Numbered from the stretch's first letter, positions 10,487 through 23,445 are shown. The stretch is DNA of 42,105 nucleotides from Candidatus Allofournierella pullistercoris (GCA_018883715.1 JAHLFP010000069.1:1-42105); one strand, 5' to 3'. The notes: a model not told the origin generated them from the sequence alone. A program made the numbers and translations.

Positions 10487-11481
10487 TCTTTTACAAATAC
10501 TTCAGGGTACAAAGCGGTGCCCATCTCCCACAGGGCAGTCACAATGTTCTCGTTGGGCTGAGCAGAAGCGCTGGTGTCCACTTTAAAGACCTGCTGGTTC
10601 TTCACAGCGTTAACCTCGCTCCAGCCTTCCCGGTTCAGGATTTCGTTCACGGGGTCGTCCACATAGCTTACATTGGTGAAGATAACGTCGGGGTTGCCTT
10701 CTACTACAACTTCCGGGTCCACGCTCATCCAGCCTTCCGGAGCGTTCTGGTCAGCCAGAATGTTCTTAGCGCCCACCAGCTCAATCATCTCGTTCAGGTA
10801 GGTGCCGCTGCTGGTGCTGTAAGCGTAGGGAGCGGGAGCAATTTCAAAGTAAACAGTTTTGGGCTCGGTTACGGTTGTGGCCAGAGCAGCAATCTCGTCC
10901 AGCTGGCTCTTCAGCTCAGCGTTGATTGCGGCAGCTTCCTCGTTGCGGCCCATAACCTGACCAATGAAGGTGATGTCCTTGTGGATGTCCTCGATGGTGG
11001 CGCTGGTGGGGATGGATACCACGCTGATGCCCAGGTCAATCAGAGGCTGGAAGGGGTTCTGGCCATCCACAGTGCTCATGGAAGAAACAAATACCACGTC
11101 GGGGGACAGGGCAGCCATCTTCTCTGCATCGGGAGCCATCATGTCAAACTGGGGTAGGTCTGCGGACAGGCCCTCAACGGCAGAAGCGCTGTTTACATCA
11201 ATAGCAATGATGGAGTCAGCGCAGCCCAGGTGTACCAGAGTTTCGGTGATGGAGGGAGCCATGGAGATGACGGTTCCAACGGAATCAGGCAGAGTGATAG
11301 CGGCACCACTGCGGTCGGTGGTGGGCTTTGCTTCGGTAGCGTCCACCGAGCTGGAAGCGCTACTGGAAGCGGCACTGGAGGCAGTGCTGGAGCTTGCGTC
11401 AGTGGAGGTGGCGGGGGTGCTGCAAGCAGCAACACTCAGGGCAACCACCAGGCTGAGCAACAAAGAAACAACTTTTTTCAT
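10483..11481 (-). CDS. BtuF-like cobamide-binding lipoprotein
   Basis: Lipoprotein signal MKKVVSLLLSLVVALSVAACS; periplasmic-binding fold (VISMAPSITETLVHLG, APDAEKMAALSPDVVFVS); start moved from 11685 to ATG at 11481 with upstream SD. Confidence 0.85.
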   Translation of the reverse strand: MKKVVSLLLSLVVALSVAACSTPATSTDASSSTASSAASSSASSSVDATEAKPTTDRSGAAITLPDSVGTVISMAPSITETLVHLGCADSIIAIDVNSASAVEGLSADLPQFDMMAPDAEKMAALSPDVVFVSSMSTVDGQNPFQPLIDLGISVVSIPTSATIEDIHKDITFIGQVMGRNEEAAAINAELKSQLDEIAALATTVTEPKTVYFEIAPAPYAYSTSSGTYLNEMIELVGAKNILADQNAPEGWMSVDPEVVVEGNPDVIFTNVSYVDDPVNEILNREGWSEVNAVKNQQVFKVDTSASAQPNENIVTALWEMGTALYPEVFVKE

Positions 11482-11650
11482 AAAAATGATTCTCCTTACA
11501 CAAAGTCTGTGTTTATTCCAAACAGCAAGGACTGATTTGGCAAAATGAAACGACCACAGCGGCTGTCCACAGCACACGCCAAACCAGGCCAGAATCGAAA
11601 ACGTCCCAGCGTGTAAGAAGGCTTTTGTACTGCGGTTAATCCGCCCGCGG

Positions 11651-11683
11651 CAAAAAGGCGACTGCTTGTCCAATATGGCAGTC
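11651..11683 (-). terminator. Riboswitch expression-platform terminator
   Basis: - strand GACTGC-CATATTGGACAA-GCAGTC-GCCTTTTT directly after the aptamer. Confidence 0.7.
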
Positions 11684-11685
11684 AT

Positions 11686-11860
11686 GCAAGGTTACAGGCA
11701 GGTCTTCCGGCTTGGGGAGTGGTGTGTCCAGGAGGTCTTCCCGCTTACCGTGTAAGCAGTGACGGGTTCCTGGTACTACCCCTTACGGCGGCGGTCCCGC
11801 ACGGGAATTGCACCCGTTTCCCTATTCTTCCAGCGGCAGGGCTGGACACCTGTAACTTGG
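11686..11860 (-). promoter_or_regulatory. Cobalamin riboswitch
   Basis: - strand: closing stem CAAGTTACAGG...CCTGTAACCTTG, GGGAAACGGGTGCAATTCCCGTGCGGGACCGCCGCCGTAA core, B12 box-like AGCCGGAAGACCTGCC. Confidence 0.93.
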
Positions 11861-11904
11861 TTTGTAGCAGGGGGATGGCCCTGCAAATGAATAATAGCTT
11901 TGTT

Positions 11905-11934
11905 AGTATACCATATAGATAAGTTTTTTGACAA
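11905..11934 (-). promoter_or_regulatory. Putative sigma-A promoter for the riboswitch transcript
   Basis: - strand TTGTCA - 18 bp - TATACT upstream of the aptamer. Confidence 0.55.
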
Positions 11935-12143
11935 TAGCAAGCAGAGAATGCAGAAAGAACTATCTGGAAGAGACTGGGAAAAAATAAAAAAAGTTATAAA
12001 TTTACCGTCTGAATTTGGGCAAAATGACTATGATAACAAAAAAGCAAGTGGGAATTCCCTACCTATTTATAATAGGCGATTGGATGAAAAATAGAGCCTT
12101 GCTTTGTGTGGTCGGCAGGTAAGTATCGACGGGGAAAAGCGTC

Positions 12144-12173
12144 TTGCAAATTGTAAAGGCCATTTGCTATACT
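12144..12173 (+). promoter_or_regulatory. Putative sigma-A promoter of the atp operon
   Basis: TTGCAA - 18 bp - TATACT, about 35 bp upstream of the first atp ORF. Confidence 0.5.
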
Positions 12174-12207
12174 GAAAGAGTAGATGAAAAAAACGAGGTG
12201 AACAGGA

Positions 12208-12471
12208 ATGCAACACTGGGTCAAACAAATGCAGAATCTTACCTGGTTGACTCAGCTTGGCATATCCCTGGTTGCGCCGCCGATTTTATGCGCCTTTGGA
12301 TGGAATTGGATGGTGGAACACTGGGGATTTCCCCCGGCGGGAATTCTTGTTGCCCTGGCGGTGGGCTTTGGCGGCTCGGTGGCATCCGGCATGGGATTTT
12401 GGCGGATGATGAAACGAAGAGCAAAGCGCCAGCAAAAGGATACCCCCACTGCATTTAACCAACATCATTAA
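12208..12471 (+). CDS. AtpZ/AtpI-like small membrane protein
   Basis: Two predicted TM segments, first gene of the ATP synthase operon. Confidence 0.65.
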   Translation: MQHWVKQMQNLTWLTQLGISLVAPPILCAFGWNWMVEHWGFPPAGILVALAVGFGGSVASGMGFWRMMKRRAKRQQKDTPTAFNQHH

Positions 12472-12486
12472 AGGAGGCTGTGAACC

Positions 12487-12903
12487 ATGAAAGTGGAACC
12501 TGCGGTAAAACAAGAAACTCTGCGCATCGGCGGGGGGACCCTGCTGGGCGTCATTGTTATGCTGGGTGTATTTGCCCTACTGGGGAAATTTAGCATGGCG
12601 GTGCTCATCAGTGGTGTACTGGGTGGCATCGTGGCGGTTTTGAACTTCTTTCTGCTGGGGTTGACGGTGCAGAAAGCGGCAAACAGCCAGGAGGATCAGG
12701 CTCGTAAATGGATGCAATTTTCCTATAATACCCGGATGTTTTTGATGGTGGTTTGGCTGATGGTTGCCATTGCGGTGCCAGCACTTAACTGGGTGGCAGG
12801 GCTGATTCCCTTGCTGATGCCCCGGTTGACCATTGGGGTGATGCAAATCACAGGCAAGTACCCCAAGGATACCACCAGTTCATCCCAGCAAGAGAAACCT
12901 TGA
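12487..12903 (+). CDS. ATP synthase subunit I-like membrane protein
   Basis: Four hydrophobic segments, position immediately before atpB. Confidence 0.65.
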   Translation: MKVEPAVKQETLRIGGGTLLGVIVMLGVFALLGKFSMAVLISGVLGGIVAVLNFFLLGLTVQKAANSQEDQARKWMQFSYNTRMFLMVVWLMVAIAVPALNWVAGLIPLLMPRLTIGVMQITGKYPKDTTSSSQQEKP

Positions 12904-12925
12904 CCGAAACGGAGGGATCAAAGCG

Positions 12926-13672
12926 ATGAATGTAAGCATCGAAGGTGCAAGAATTTATACCACCTTGCCGCTGTTTGGTGGAATTCCCATCACTGCAAGT
13001 ATGGTGAATGCCTGGGTGGTGATGGCGATTATCACCGGCCTGTGCATCTGGCTGACCCGTGGCCTGAAGGTGGAAAACATCGGCAAGAGGCAGGTTGTGG
13101 CAGAACTTTTGGTAACCACCTGCCAGAAGTTTGTAATTGGCAACATGGGTGAGCGGTATGCCCATTTTGTGCCTTTCATCGGCGCACTGTTCAGCATATC
13201 TGCTCTGTGCAGTTTGTCCAGCCTTGTGGGGGCGTTCCCGGCAACGGCTGACCTGTCCACCGTGCTTTCCTGGGCGGTGCTGGTGTTTGGACTGATCACC
13301 TATACCAAAATCAAAACCAACGGCTTTGTGGGCTATTTGAAAGGATTTACCACCCCCATCGCCGTTTTTACCCCCTTTAACATCATCAGCGAGCTGGCTA
13401 CCCCCATTTCCATGGGCTTTCGTCACTTCGGCAACATTGTGTCCGGTAGTGTAATCAGCACCCTGCTGTATGCCGCTTTGGCGTTGCTGAACCAGGCGGT
13501 ATTTGGTTGGTTGCCGGGGGTACTGGGCGAAGTACTGGGAGGGATTCCTTTCTTACAGCTGGGTATTCCTGCTATTTTGTCCATTTATTTTGATGTATTC
13601 GGCAGCTTTATGCAGGCTTTTATCTTCTGTATGCTGACCACGCTGTATATTGCAAACGCCGCCGAAGAATAA
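12926..13672 (+). CDS. atpB: ATP synthase Fo subunit a
   Basis: Helix with conserved Arg (ELATPISMGFRHFGNIVSGSVIS), operon position. Confidence 0.92.
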   Translation: MNVSIEGARIYTTLPLFGGIPITASMVNAWVVMAIITGLCIWLTRGLKVENIGKRQVVAELLVTTCQKFVIGNMGERYAHFVPFIGALFSISALCSLSSLVGAFPATADLSTVLSWAVLVFGLITYTKIKTNGFVGYLKGFTTPIAVFTPFNIISELATPISMGFRHFGNIVSGSVISTLLYAALALLNQAVFGWLPGVLGEVLGGIPFLQLGIPAILSIYFDVFGSFMQAFIFCMLTTLYIANAAEE

Positions 13673-13735
13673 CTTATTATTGGCATCCGTCCCGGCCCAT
13701 GGCTGGGGCTTGAAGCAGGGAAAGGGCCGGTTTAG

Positions 13736-14044
<309 letters not shown>

Positions 14045-14079
14045 GGCACTGCCACTTTTAAAGAAAGGGGGCAAAGGCC

Positions 14080-14586
14080 TTGGAACAATACAAAGATTTG
14101 GTCAGCCTGGCTCCGTGGGATTTTATCATGCAGCTGGGCAACCTGCTGATTTTGATGCTGTTGGTAAAACGCTTTTTGTTTAAGCCGGTGCAGAAAATTC
14201 TGGACGAGCGTCAGCAGCAGACCAACGGACTGCTGGAGCAGGCCAGAGAGAGCCAAAAACAGGCCGATGCGGCTAACAAGGAGTGCCAAAAGCAGCTGGC
14301 AGAAGCTGGCGAGCGTGCCCAGGAAATGATGGAGCAGGCACAAAAAAATGCGGCCCGGCAGGCACAGCAGGTGATTCAGCAGGCACGTCAAGAGGCCACG
14401 AACATCAAGCAGCAGGCCGCCGCAGACATTGAGCGTCAGCGTGCAATGGCCCTGAGCAGTGCCAAGGAAGAGATTGGCAATATGGCAGTGGAGATTGCCG
14501 GCAAGGTGGTGGAGAAGGAACTGGATGAGTCCACCCACCGCAAGTTAATTGATGAATTTATTGAAAAGGTGGGGGATGCCTCGTGA
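14080..14586 (+). CDS. atpF: ATP synthase Fo subunit b
   Basis: Single N-terminal TM then long charged coiled coil; TTG start. Confidence 0.93.
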   Translation: MEQYKDLVSLAPWDFIMQLGNLLILMLLVKRFLFKPVQKILDERQQQTNGLLEQARESQKQADAANKECQKQLAEAGERAQEMMEQAQKNAARQAQQVIQQARQEATNIKQQAAADIERQRAMALSSAKEEIGNMAVEIAGKVVEKELDESTHRKLIDEFIEKVGDAS

Positions 14587-15119
14587 GTCATCAGGCAAAG
14601 GCGTTTGGTCAGGCATTGTTCCAGCTGGGGCAGGAGGAAGGCTTAAGCCAGCTGCTGTTTGAGCAGTTTGAACTGGTGGATACGCTTTGGCAACAGCATC
14701 CGGAGTATGTGAGGCTGCTGGACTTGGTCAGTCTGCCCAAAGAGGAACGCACCCAGCTTCTGGATCAGGTATTTGGCCAGAGCCTACACCCCTATCTTTT
14801 GCATTGTCTAAAGCTGGTGACCCGTGCGGCTTACAACCATAAACTGCACGAAAGCTGGCTGGAATTTCGCCACCTGTACGACCAGCAACAGGGCATTGTC
14901 CGGGTGCAGGCCGTAAGTGCGATTCCCATGACCGAAGGACAAAAACAGGCACTGCGCCAAAAGCTGGAACAGGTAACCGGCAAGCAGGTGGAATGCTCCT
15001 ATCAGGTGGATGCCACCTGTCTGGGCGGAGTGCGGCTGAATTTACAGGGATACCAGCTGGATGGCACGGTGGAGGCACAGCTGGAGCGGCTGCGCCGTTT
15101 GCTGGCACAGCCTGTGTAA
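14583..15119 (+). CDS. atpH: ATP synthase F1 subunit delta
   Basis: Size, position, C-terminal TCLGGVRLNLQGYQLDGTVEAQLERLRRLL. Confidence 0.92.
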   Translation: MSHQAKAFGQALFQLGQEEGLSQLLFEQFELVDTLWQQHPEYVRLLDLVSLPKEERTQLLDQVFGQSLHPYLLHCLKLVTRAAYNHKLHESWLEFRHLYDQQQGIVRVQAVSAIPMTEGQKQALRQKLEQVTGKQVECSYQVDATCLGGVRLNLQGYQLDGTVEAQLERLRRLLAQPV

Positions 15120-15123
15120 GTAA

Positions 15124-16650
<1,527 letters not shown>

Positions 16651-16663
16651 GGAGGGATTGGAG

Positions 16664-17515
16664 ATGGCAGGTGCGTCCATGAAGGACATTAAGCTGCGCA
16701 TTAAAAGTGTGGAAAGCACCAAGCAGATTACCAAGGCCATGGAACTTGTGGCATCCTCCAAACTGCGCCGAGCCAGGGAGCGTGTGGAACAAAGCCGTCC
16801 CTATTTTACCGTATTGCACGAGGCCCTCAGCGAGATTTCCGCCTCCAATCTGGAACTTAGCTCCCCCTATCTGCGACAGGGGGCAAGTCCCCGAATCTGC
16901 TATGTGGTGATTGCAGGTGACCGTGGGCTTGCTGGTGGTTATAATGCCAATCTGTTCCGGGAACTGGAAGAGCAGTCCCAAGGACAGGACATCTGCGTGC
17001 TGCCCATTGGAAAAAAGGCGGTGGAGTACGTCCAGCGCCGGGGCATTCCTGTGTTGAGTGAGGACTACACCTTGGCCGGTGGGATGCAGATGAGCGACTG
17101 CTTCCGGGTGGCACAGCTTCTGGCAAAGAGATTCCGGGAAAGGTCTTTTGGTCAGGTGCGTATGGTGTATACAAACTTTGTTTCCATGTTGACCCAACAG
17201 CCGGGGGTATTGGACTTGTTGCCCCTGAATGCCAAAAGACCGGAAAAGGGCGGCAAGGCACGGAATCTGACCCTGTATGAGCCGGATTGCGAGAGCGTGT
17301 ACAACGCCATCGTACCGGAATATCTGGCAGGGCTTGTGTATGGTGCTTTGTGCGAGTCGGTCGCCAGCGAACTGGGCGCACGGCGCACCGCCATGGATGC
17401 GGCAAGCAAGAATGCAGAGGAGATGATTGAGAATCTCAGCCTGCATTACAACCGTGCCCGTCAGGCGGCTATTACCCAGGAAATCACCGAAATTGTGGCA
17501 GGCGCAGAGGCTTAA
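16664..17515 (+). CDS. atpG: ATP synthase F1 subunit gamma
   Basis: IKSVESTKQITKAMELVASSKLRRA and C-terminal YNRARQAAITQEITEIVAGAEA; likely ATG at 16664. Confidence 0.96.
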   Translation: MAGASMKDIKLRIKSVESTKQITKAMELVASSKLRRARERVEQSRPYFTVLHEALSEISASNLELSSPYLRQGASPRICYVVIAGDRGLAGGYNANLFRELEEQSQGQDICVLPIGKKAVEYVQRRGIPVLSEDYTLAGGMQMSDCFRVAQLLAKRFRERSFGQVRMVYTNFVSMLTQQPGVLDLLPLNAKRPEKGGKARNLTLYEPDCESVYNAIVPEYLAGLVYGALCESVASELGARRTAMDAASKNAEEMIENLSLHYNRARQAAITQEITEIVAGAEA

Positions 17516-19368
<1,853 letters not shown>

Positions 19369-19432
19369 TGTTTTAAAAGAGAGACTGGTTTTTCAACGGC
19401 GCAAGGCTTTACTTGTGGAAAACCTGGCTCAA

Positions 19433-19472
19433 ATCCCCCTGAGTGATGGATTGCTCCGGGGGATTTTTCTTA
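19433..19472 (+). terminator. Intrinsic terminator after the atp operon
   Basis: AATCCCCC...GGGGGATTTTTCTT. Confidence 0.75.
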
Positions 19473-19490
19473 TAAACAGATAAAATATAT

Positions 19491-19519
19491 TTGACAGTAT
19501 ATGTCCGGTGTGGTATAAT
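19491..19519 (+). promoter_or_regulatory. Consensus sigma-A promoter of the pyr operon
   Basis: TTGACA (19491-19496) - 17 bp - TATAAT (19514-19519). Confidence 0.88.
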
Positions 19520-19554
19520 CAGTTGATTTACATTGAGGAAGGGAGGAGACAGAC

Positions 19555-19644
19555 ATGGCGATGGGTTCTTGCGTACAGAGTTTGCCTGCCGATGCGGGTC
19601 TGTTCTCCTTTTCTATTTGTTTTTTCTATTGGTGTTTTAGTTGA
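19555..19644 (+). CDS. Putative 29-aa pyr operon leader peptide MAMGSCVQSLPADAGLFSFSICFFYWCFS
   Basis: SD GGGAGGAG 6 nt upstream of ATG; absent from the supplied ORF track because of its length; runs through a T-rich tract and stops at the terminator. Confidence 0.65.
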   Translation: MAMGSCVQSLPADAGLFSFSICFFYWCFS

Positions 19645-19675
19645 CTTTTCCATTTGCGGAAGAGTCATTTTTTTT
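19643..19675 (+). terminator. pyr leader intrinsic terminator (attenuator)
   Basis: GACTTTTCC-ATTTGC-GGAAGAGTC-A-TTTTTTTT; 9-bp RNA stem with one U-G pair. Confidence 0.85.
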
Positions 19676-19701
19676 AAGCTTTTTTGGGGGAGGCGATGGT
19701 A

Positions 19702-20874
19702 ATGCTTATTAAAAATGCACGGCTGAGCGATGGCAGTCTGGTGGATTTGTTGCTGGAAGAAGGCAAAATCACCGGGATTCTGCAAAATGCCTCGGCAGAG
19801 GGACACCAGGTGCTGGACGCAAAAGGACGCACCGTGTTGCCCGGCCTGATTGACCTGCACTGTCACTGGCGGGTGCCGGGGCAGGAGCACAAGGAGGATG
19901 TAATCACCGGCAGTGCGGCGGCGGCCGCAGGTGGATACACCTTTGTGACCCTGATGCCCAACACCAGCCCGGTTTGCTCCAGTGCAGAGCAGGCAAACCA
20001 GGTGATGGAACAGGTGGAGCGGCATGGCGTTTGCAGTGCCCTTCAAACCGTATCCATTACCCAGAACTTTGACGGCAAGACGTTGGACCACCTGAAACCC
20101 CTTCCGGAGCATCTGCGCTTTATTACCGAGGACGGAAAAGGGGTGCAGAACAACCAGGTGATGGCACGGGCCTTTGCCATCTGTGCCCAGCGGAATCTGG
20201 TGCTGATGAGCCATGCGGAGGATATGGAAATCTCCAAGTGGGACTACCGGCTGGCGGAAAATCTGGAAACGGTGCGCAACCTGCACCTGAGCGAATACTA
20301 CGGCACTCGGTTGCATCTGTGTCATGTGAGCACCAAGGAGGCTGTTGAGGCCATCGGCGCCGCAAAGCGGAAAGGCGTACCCGTGACCTGCGAGGTAACA
20401 CCCCATCATCTGTGGTTTGCGGATTTGGATTACCGGGTAAACCCGCCCATCCGTACTCAGCAGGATGTGGATGCGCTGGTACAGGCCATCCGGGAAGGGG
20501 TGGTGGATGCCATCGCCACTGACCATGCCCCCCACACCCAGGAGGAAAAGGCGGCTGGAGCCGCAGGCATGATTGGGCTGGAAACTGCCTTCGGTGTTTG
20601 CTACACCAAGCTGTGCAAACAGCAGGGACTGGAACTGTACTATCTGGAAGCGTTGATGAGCCGATTCCCGGCGGCAATTTTGGGATTGCAGGACAAGGGC
20701 GCCATCCGAGTGGGTGCAGATGCAGACTTGATTCTGGTGGATTTGGACACCCCTTATCAGGTGGAGCCGGACAAGATGCATTCCAAGAGCCGCAACACCC
20801 CCTTTGCAGGGGAAACCTTGTATGGACGGGTGGACTACACCATTAAGGCCGGAAAGCTGGTCTTTGAACGATAA
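19702..20874 (+). CDS. pyrC: Dihydroorotase
   Basis: GLIDLHCHWRVPGQEHKED, ATDHAPHTQEEK metal-site motifs; SD GGGGGAGG favours the ATG at 19702 (ORF track start is 19684). Confidence 0.95.
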   Translation: MLIKNARLSDGSLVDLLLEEGKITGILQNASAEGHQVLDAKGRTVLPGLIDLHCHWRVPGQEHKEDVITGSAAAAAGGYTFVTLMPNTSPVCSSAEQANQVMEQVERHGVCSALQTVSITQNFDGKTLDHLKPLPEHLRFITEDGKGVQNNQVMARAFAICAQRNLVLMSHAEDMEISKWDYRLAENLETVRNLHLSEYYGTRLHLCHVSTKEAVEAIGAAKRKGVPVTCEVTPHHLWFADLDYRVNPPIRTQQDVDALVQAIREGVVDAIATDHAPHTQEEKAAGAAGMIGLETAFGVCYTKLCKQQGLELYYLEALMSRFPAAILGLQDKGAIRVGADADLILVDLDTPYQVEPDKMHSKSRNTPFAGETLYGRVDYTIKAGKLVFER

Positions 20875-20919
20875 ACCGGGAGCAATCCCGACAGGATTAG
20901 AAAAGGAGCGCGACGAGAA

Positions 20920-21786
20920 ATGATGACCAACATGGATAAATTGCATCAGGCTGTGGCCCAGCGTGGCCCTGTTTGTGTGGGACTGGACACGGATATTTCC
21001 TATCTGCCCCAGGAGTTTTTGCGCAGTGAGCTGACCGCTGGCGAAAACATTGTTCGGTTTAACCAGGCCATTGTGGATGCCACCAAGGGTGTGGCAGGTT
21101 GCTTCAAGGTACAGATTGCCTACTATGAAGCACTGGGTCTGGATGGCATGATGGCCTATAAAAAGACCTTGGATTACATCAAGTCCACCGGTGTGCCTGT
21201 GATTGCGGACATCAAGCGTGGCGACATTGCCAAAACTGCCGAAATGTACGCAAAGGCTCATTTCAGCGGCGATTTTGAGGCAGACTTCATTACGCTGGCT
21301 CCTTACATGGGTCTGGATTCCATCCAGCCCTACATGCCCTTTGTGGAGCAGGGCAAGGGCGTGTTTGTGCTGGTGCGTACCTCCAACCCCGGCGCAAAGG
21401 ATTTTGAGTATGAAAAGCTGGCAGACGGTCGCCATGTATATGACATGGTGGGCGATAAACTGCACCAGATGGGCCTTTCCTGCATGGGTGAAAGCGGCTA
21501 TTCCAGCTTGGGTCTGGTGATTGGCGGCACCCACATTGAGGAAGCTACCGAGATTCGGGCACGATACAAGGACAGCTTCTTCCTGATTCCTGGTTACGGT
21601 GCACAGGGCGGCACAGCACAGGACATTGCCCAGTACCTGAGCAACGGCAACGGCGGCGTGGTGAACTCCAGCCGTGGTGTGCTTCTGGCATATAAAAAAC
21701 AGCCGGGTGTTGAGTTTGCCCAGGCCGCTTACAACGAATGTGTAACAATGAAGGAGGCCATCCAGAATGCCTGCAATCTGCTGTAA
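20920..21786 (+). CDS. pyrF: Orotidine 5'-phosphate decarboxylase
   Basis: VIADIKRGDIAKTAEMYAKA; VGLDTDISYLP; operon context. Confidence 0.95.
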   Translation: MMTNMDKLHQAVAQRGPVCVGLDTDISYLPQEFLRSELTAGENIVRFNQAIVDATKGVAGCFKVQIAYYEALGLDGMMAYKKTLDYIKSTGVPVIADIKRGDIAKTAEMYAKAHFSGDFEADFITLAPYMGLDSIQPYMPFVEQGKGVFVLVRTSNPGAKDFEYEKLADGRHVYDMVGDKLHQMGLSCMGESGYSSLGLVIGGTHIEEATEIRARYKDSFFLIPGYGAQGGTAQDIAQYLSNGNGGVVNSSRGVLLAYKKQPGVEFAQAAYNECVTMKEAIQNACNLL

Positions 21787-22534
21787 TACAACGGTTTTGG
21801 AACATCGGCAGGTGGCAACCGGCATCCAGCTGATGACGGTTGCCTGGCCCAGCCAGCACCCTGCCCCCAAAGCGGGTCAGTTCTTTATGCTCCGCTGCTG
21901 GGCCGCAAACGAAAGCCCGGTGCTGAGCCGCCCCATCAGTGTTCATGCCTATGACCGGACTACCGCCACCGTACAGTTTTTGTACGAAGTGCGGGGAGAG
22001 GGTACCAAAAAGCTGGCGGCACTCACCGAGGGGGAAACCCTGCGGCTGGTGGGCCCCACCGGAAACGGGTTCGACCTGGAAGATGCCAAGGGTAAAAAGG
22101 TGGCTTTGGTAGGTGGCGGCATTGGTACTGCCCCCCTGTACCAGCTGGCAGTGGAGTTGAACCAGGCGGGAACCACCCCGGACTACTATGCTGGATTCCG
22201 GGAGAGAGCCTATGAACTGGACAAGCTGTCCAGCGTGTGCGGCAAGGTACAGCTGGCAACGGACAGCGGTCTGGAGGGGGTAAAGGGTCTTGTAACCCAG
22301 CTTTTGAACCCCAGCGACTATGATTTGGTGCTTTGCTGTGGCCCAGAACCCATGATGCGTGCAGTGGCTAAGCTGTGCGCTGAACAGGGGGTACGCTGTG
22401 TGGTGAGCCTGGAACGGAAGATGGCTTGTGGCATTGGTGCATGTCTTGGTTGCACCTGCCACACCAGCACCGGCGGACGGTGCGTCTGCAAGGAAGGCCC
22501 GGTATTTGATGCACAGGAGGTGTTTGGTCAGTGA
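21767..22534 (+). CDS. pyrK: Dihydroorotate dehydrogenase electron transfer subunit
   Basis: FAD/NAD-binding (LVGGGIGTAPLYQLA) and 2Fe-2S cysteines (CGIGACLGCTC...C). Confidence 0.93.
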   Translation: MPAICCNTTVLEHRQVATGIQLMTVAWPSQHPAPKAGQFFMLRCWAANESPVLSRPISVHAYDRTTATVQFLYEVRGEGTKKLAALTEGETLRLVGPTGNGFDLEDAKGKKVALVGGGIGTAPLYQLAVELNQAGTTPDYYAGFRERAYELDKLSSVCGKVQLATDSGLEGVKGLVTQLLNPSDYDLVLCCGPEPMMRAVAKLCAEQGVRCVVSLERKMACGIGACLGCTCHTSTGGRCVCKEGPVFDAQEVFGQ

Positions 22535-23445
22535 GCGGAGTGGATTTGAGAGTATCCTTTTTGGGAAAAGAACTGGCTGGCCCGGTGATTGGCGCTTCCG
22601 GAACCTTTGGTTTTGGCGCAGAGTATGCCGGCATGATTGACCTGCGCAAGCTGGGCGGTGTGTCCAGCAAGGGCATTACCCTGATTCCCAAATACGGCAA
22701 CGAGGGAGAGCGTTTGCTGGAAACTCCCAGCGGTTTGATGAACTCCATCGGTCTGCAAAACCCGGGTGTGGAGCATTTTATCCAGCATGAACTGCCTGTT
22801 ATGGAGCGGCTTGGCACCAGCATCTGGGCAAACCTGGGTGGCGGCAGCATCGAGGACTATGAAAAAGGGGCAGAGTTGCTGAATGATACCGCAGTGGATT
22901 TTGTGGAGCTGAACATCAGCTGCCCCAACGTAAAGCAGGGCGGCATTGCCTACGGCATTAAGGCAGAGAGCGCCAAGGAAGTGGTAAGCCGGGTGCGCAG
23001 TGTTTGCCGCAAGCCCCTTGTGGTAAAGCTCAGCCCCCAGGCGGAGGATATCTGCCAGATGGCGGTGGCCTGTGTGGAGGCGGGTGCAGATGCCCTCAGC
23101 CTTGTGAACACCTTCCAGGCTTGTGCCATTGATCTGGAAAAGCGGCGTCCGGTGTTTGACAACGTGTTTGCCGGACTGTCCGGCCCTGCCATCCGCCCCA
23201 TTGCGCTACGGATGGTGTACCAGGTGTGCGGAGCGGTGAATGTGCCTGTGGTGGGTCTTGGCGGTATTTTGACCGGACGGGACGCACTGGAATTTATCAT
23301 GGCAGGTGCCACTGCGGTGCAGGTGGGTACTTCCAACTTTATGGACCCCACCGCCTGTGAGCGAATCACCGACGAAATTGCAGATTGGATGCAGAAAAAC
23401 GGCGTGAACAGCCTGGAAGAAATCCGGGGCTGTGCACGGGTATAA
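22531..23445 (+). CDS. pyrD: Dihydroorotate dehydrogenase catalytic subunit (class 1B)
   Basis: ASGTFGFGAEY, ELNISCPNVKQGG, VVGLGGILTGRDALEFIMAGATAVQVGT. Confidence 0.95.
   Translation: MSGVDLRVSFLGKELAGPVIGASGTFGFGAEYAGMIDLRKLGGVSSKGITLIPKYGNEGERLLETPSGLMNSIGLQNPGVEHFIQHELPVMERLGTSIWANLGGGSIEDYEKGAELLNDTAVDFVELNISCPNVKQGGIAYGIKAESAKEVVSRVRSVCRKPLVVKLSPQAEDICQMAVACVEAGADALSLVNTFQACAIDLEKRRPVFDNVFAGLSGPAIRPIALRMVYQVCGAVNVPVVGLGGILTGRDALEFIMAGATAVQVGTSNFMDPTACERITDEIADWMQKNGVNSLEEIRGCARV

Noticed and set aside
11900-12094. 64-aa ORF between the riboswitch and the atp operon
   Set aside because: AT-rich, no clear SD, and begins within the putative riboswitch promoter; not enough to call a gene.
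19528-21870. 780-aa - strand ORF opposite pyrC/pyrF
   Set aside because: Shadow ORF; no domain evidence, conflicts with strongly supported pyr genes and leader.
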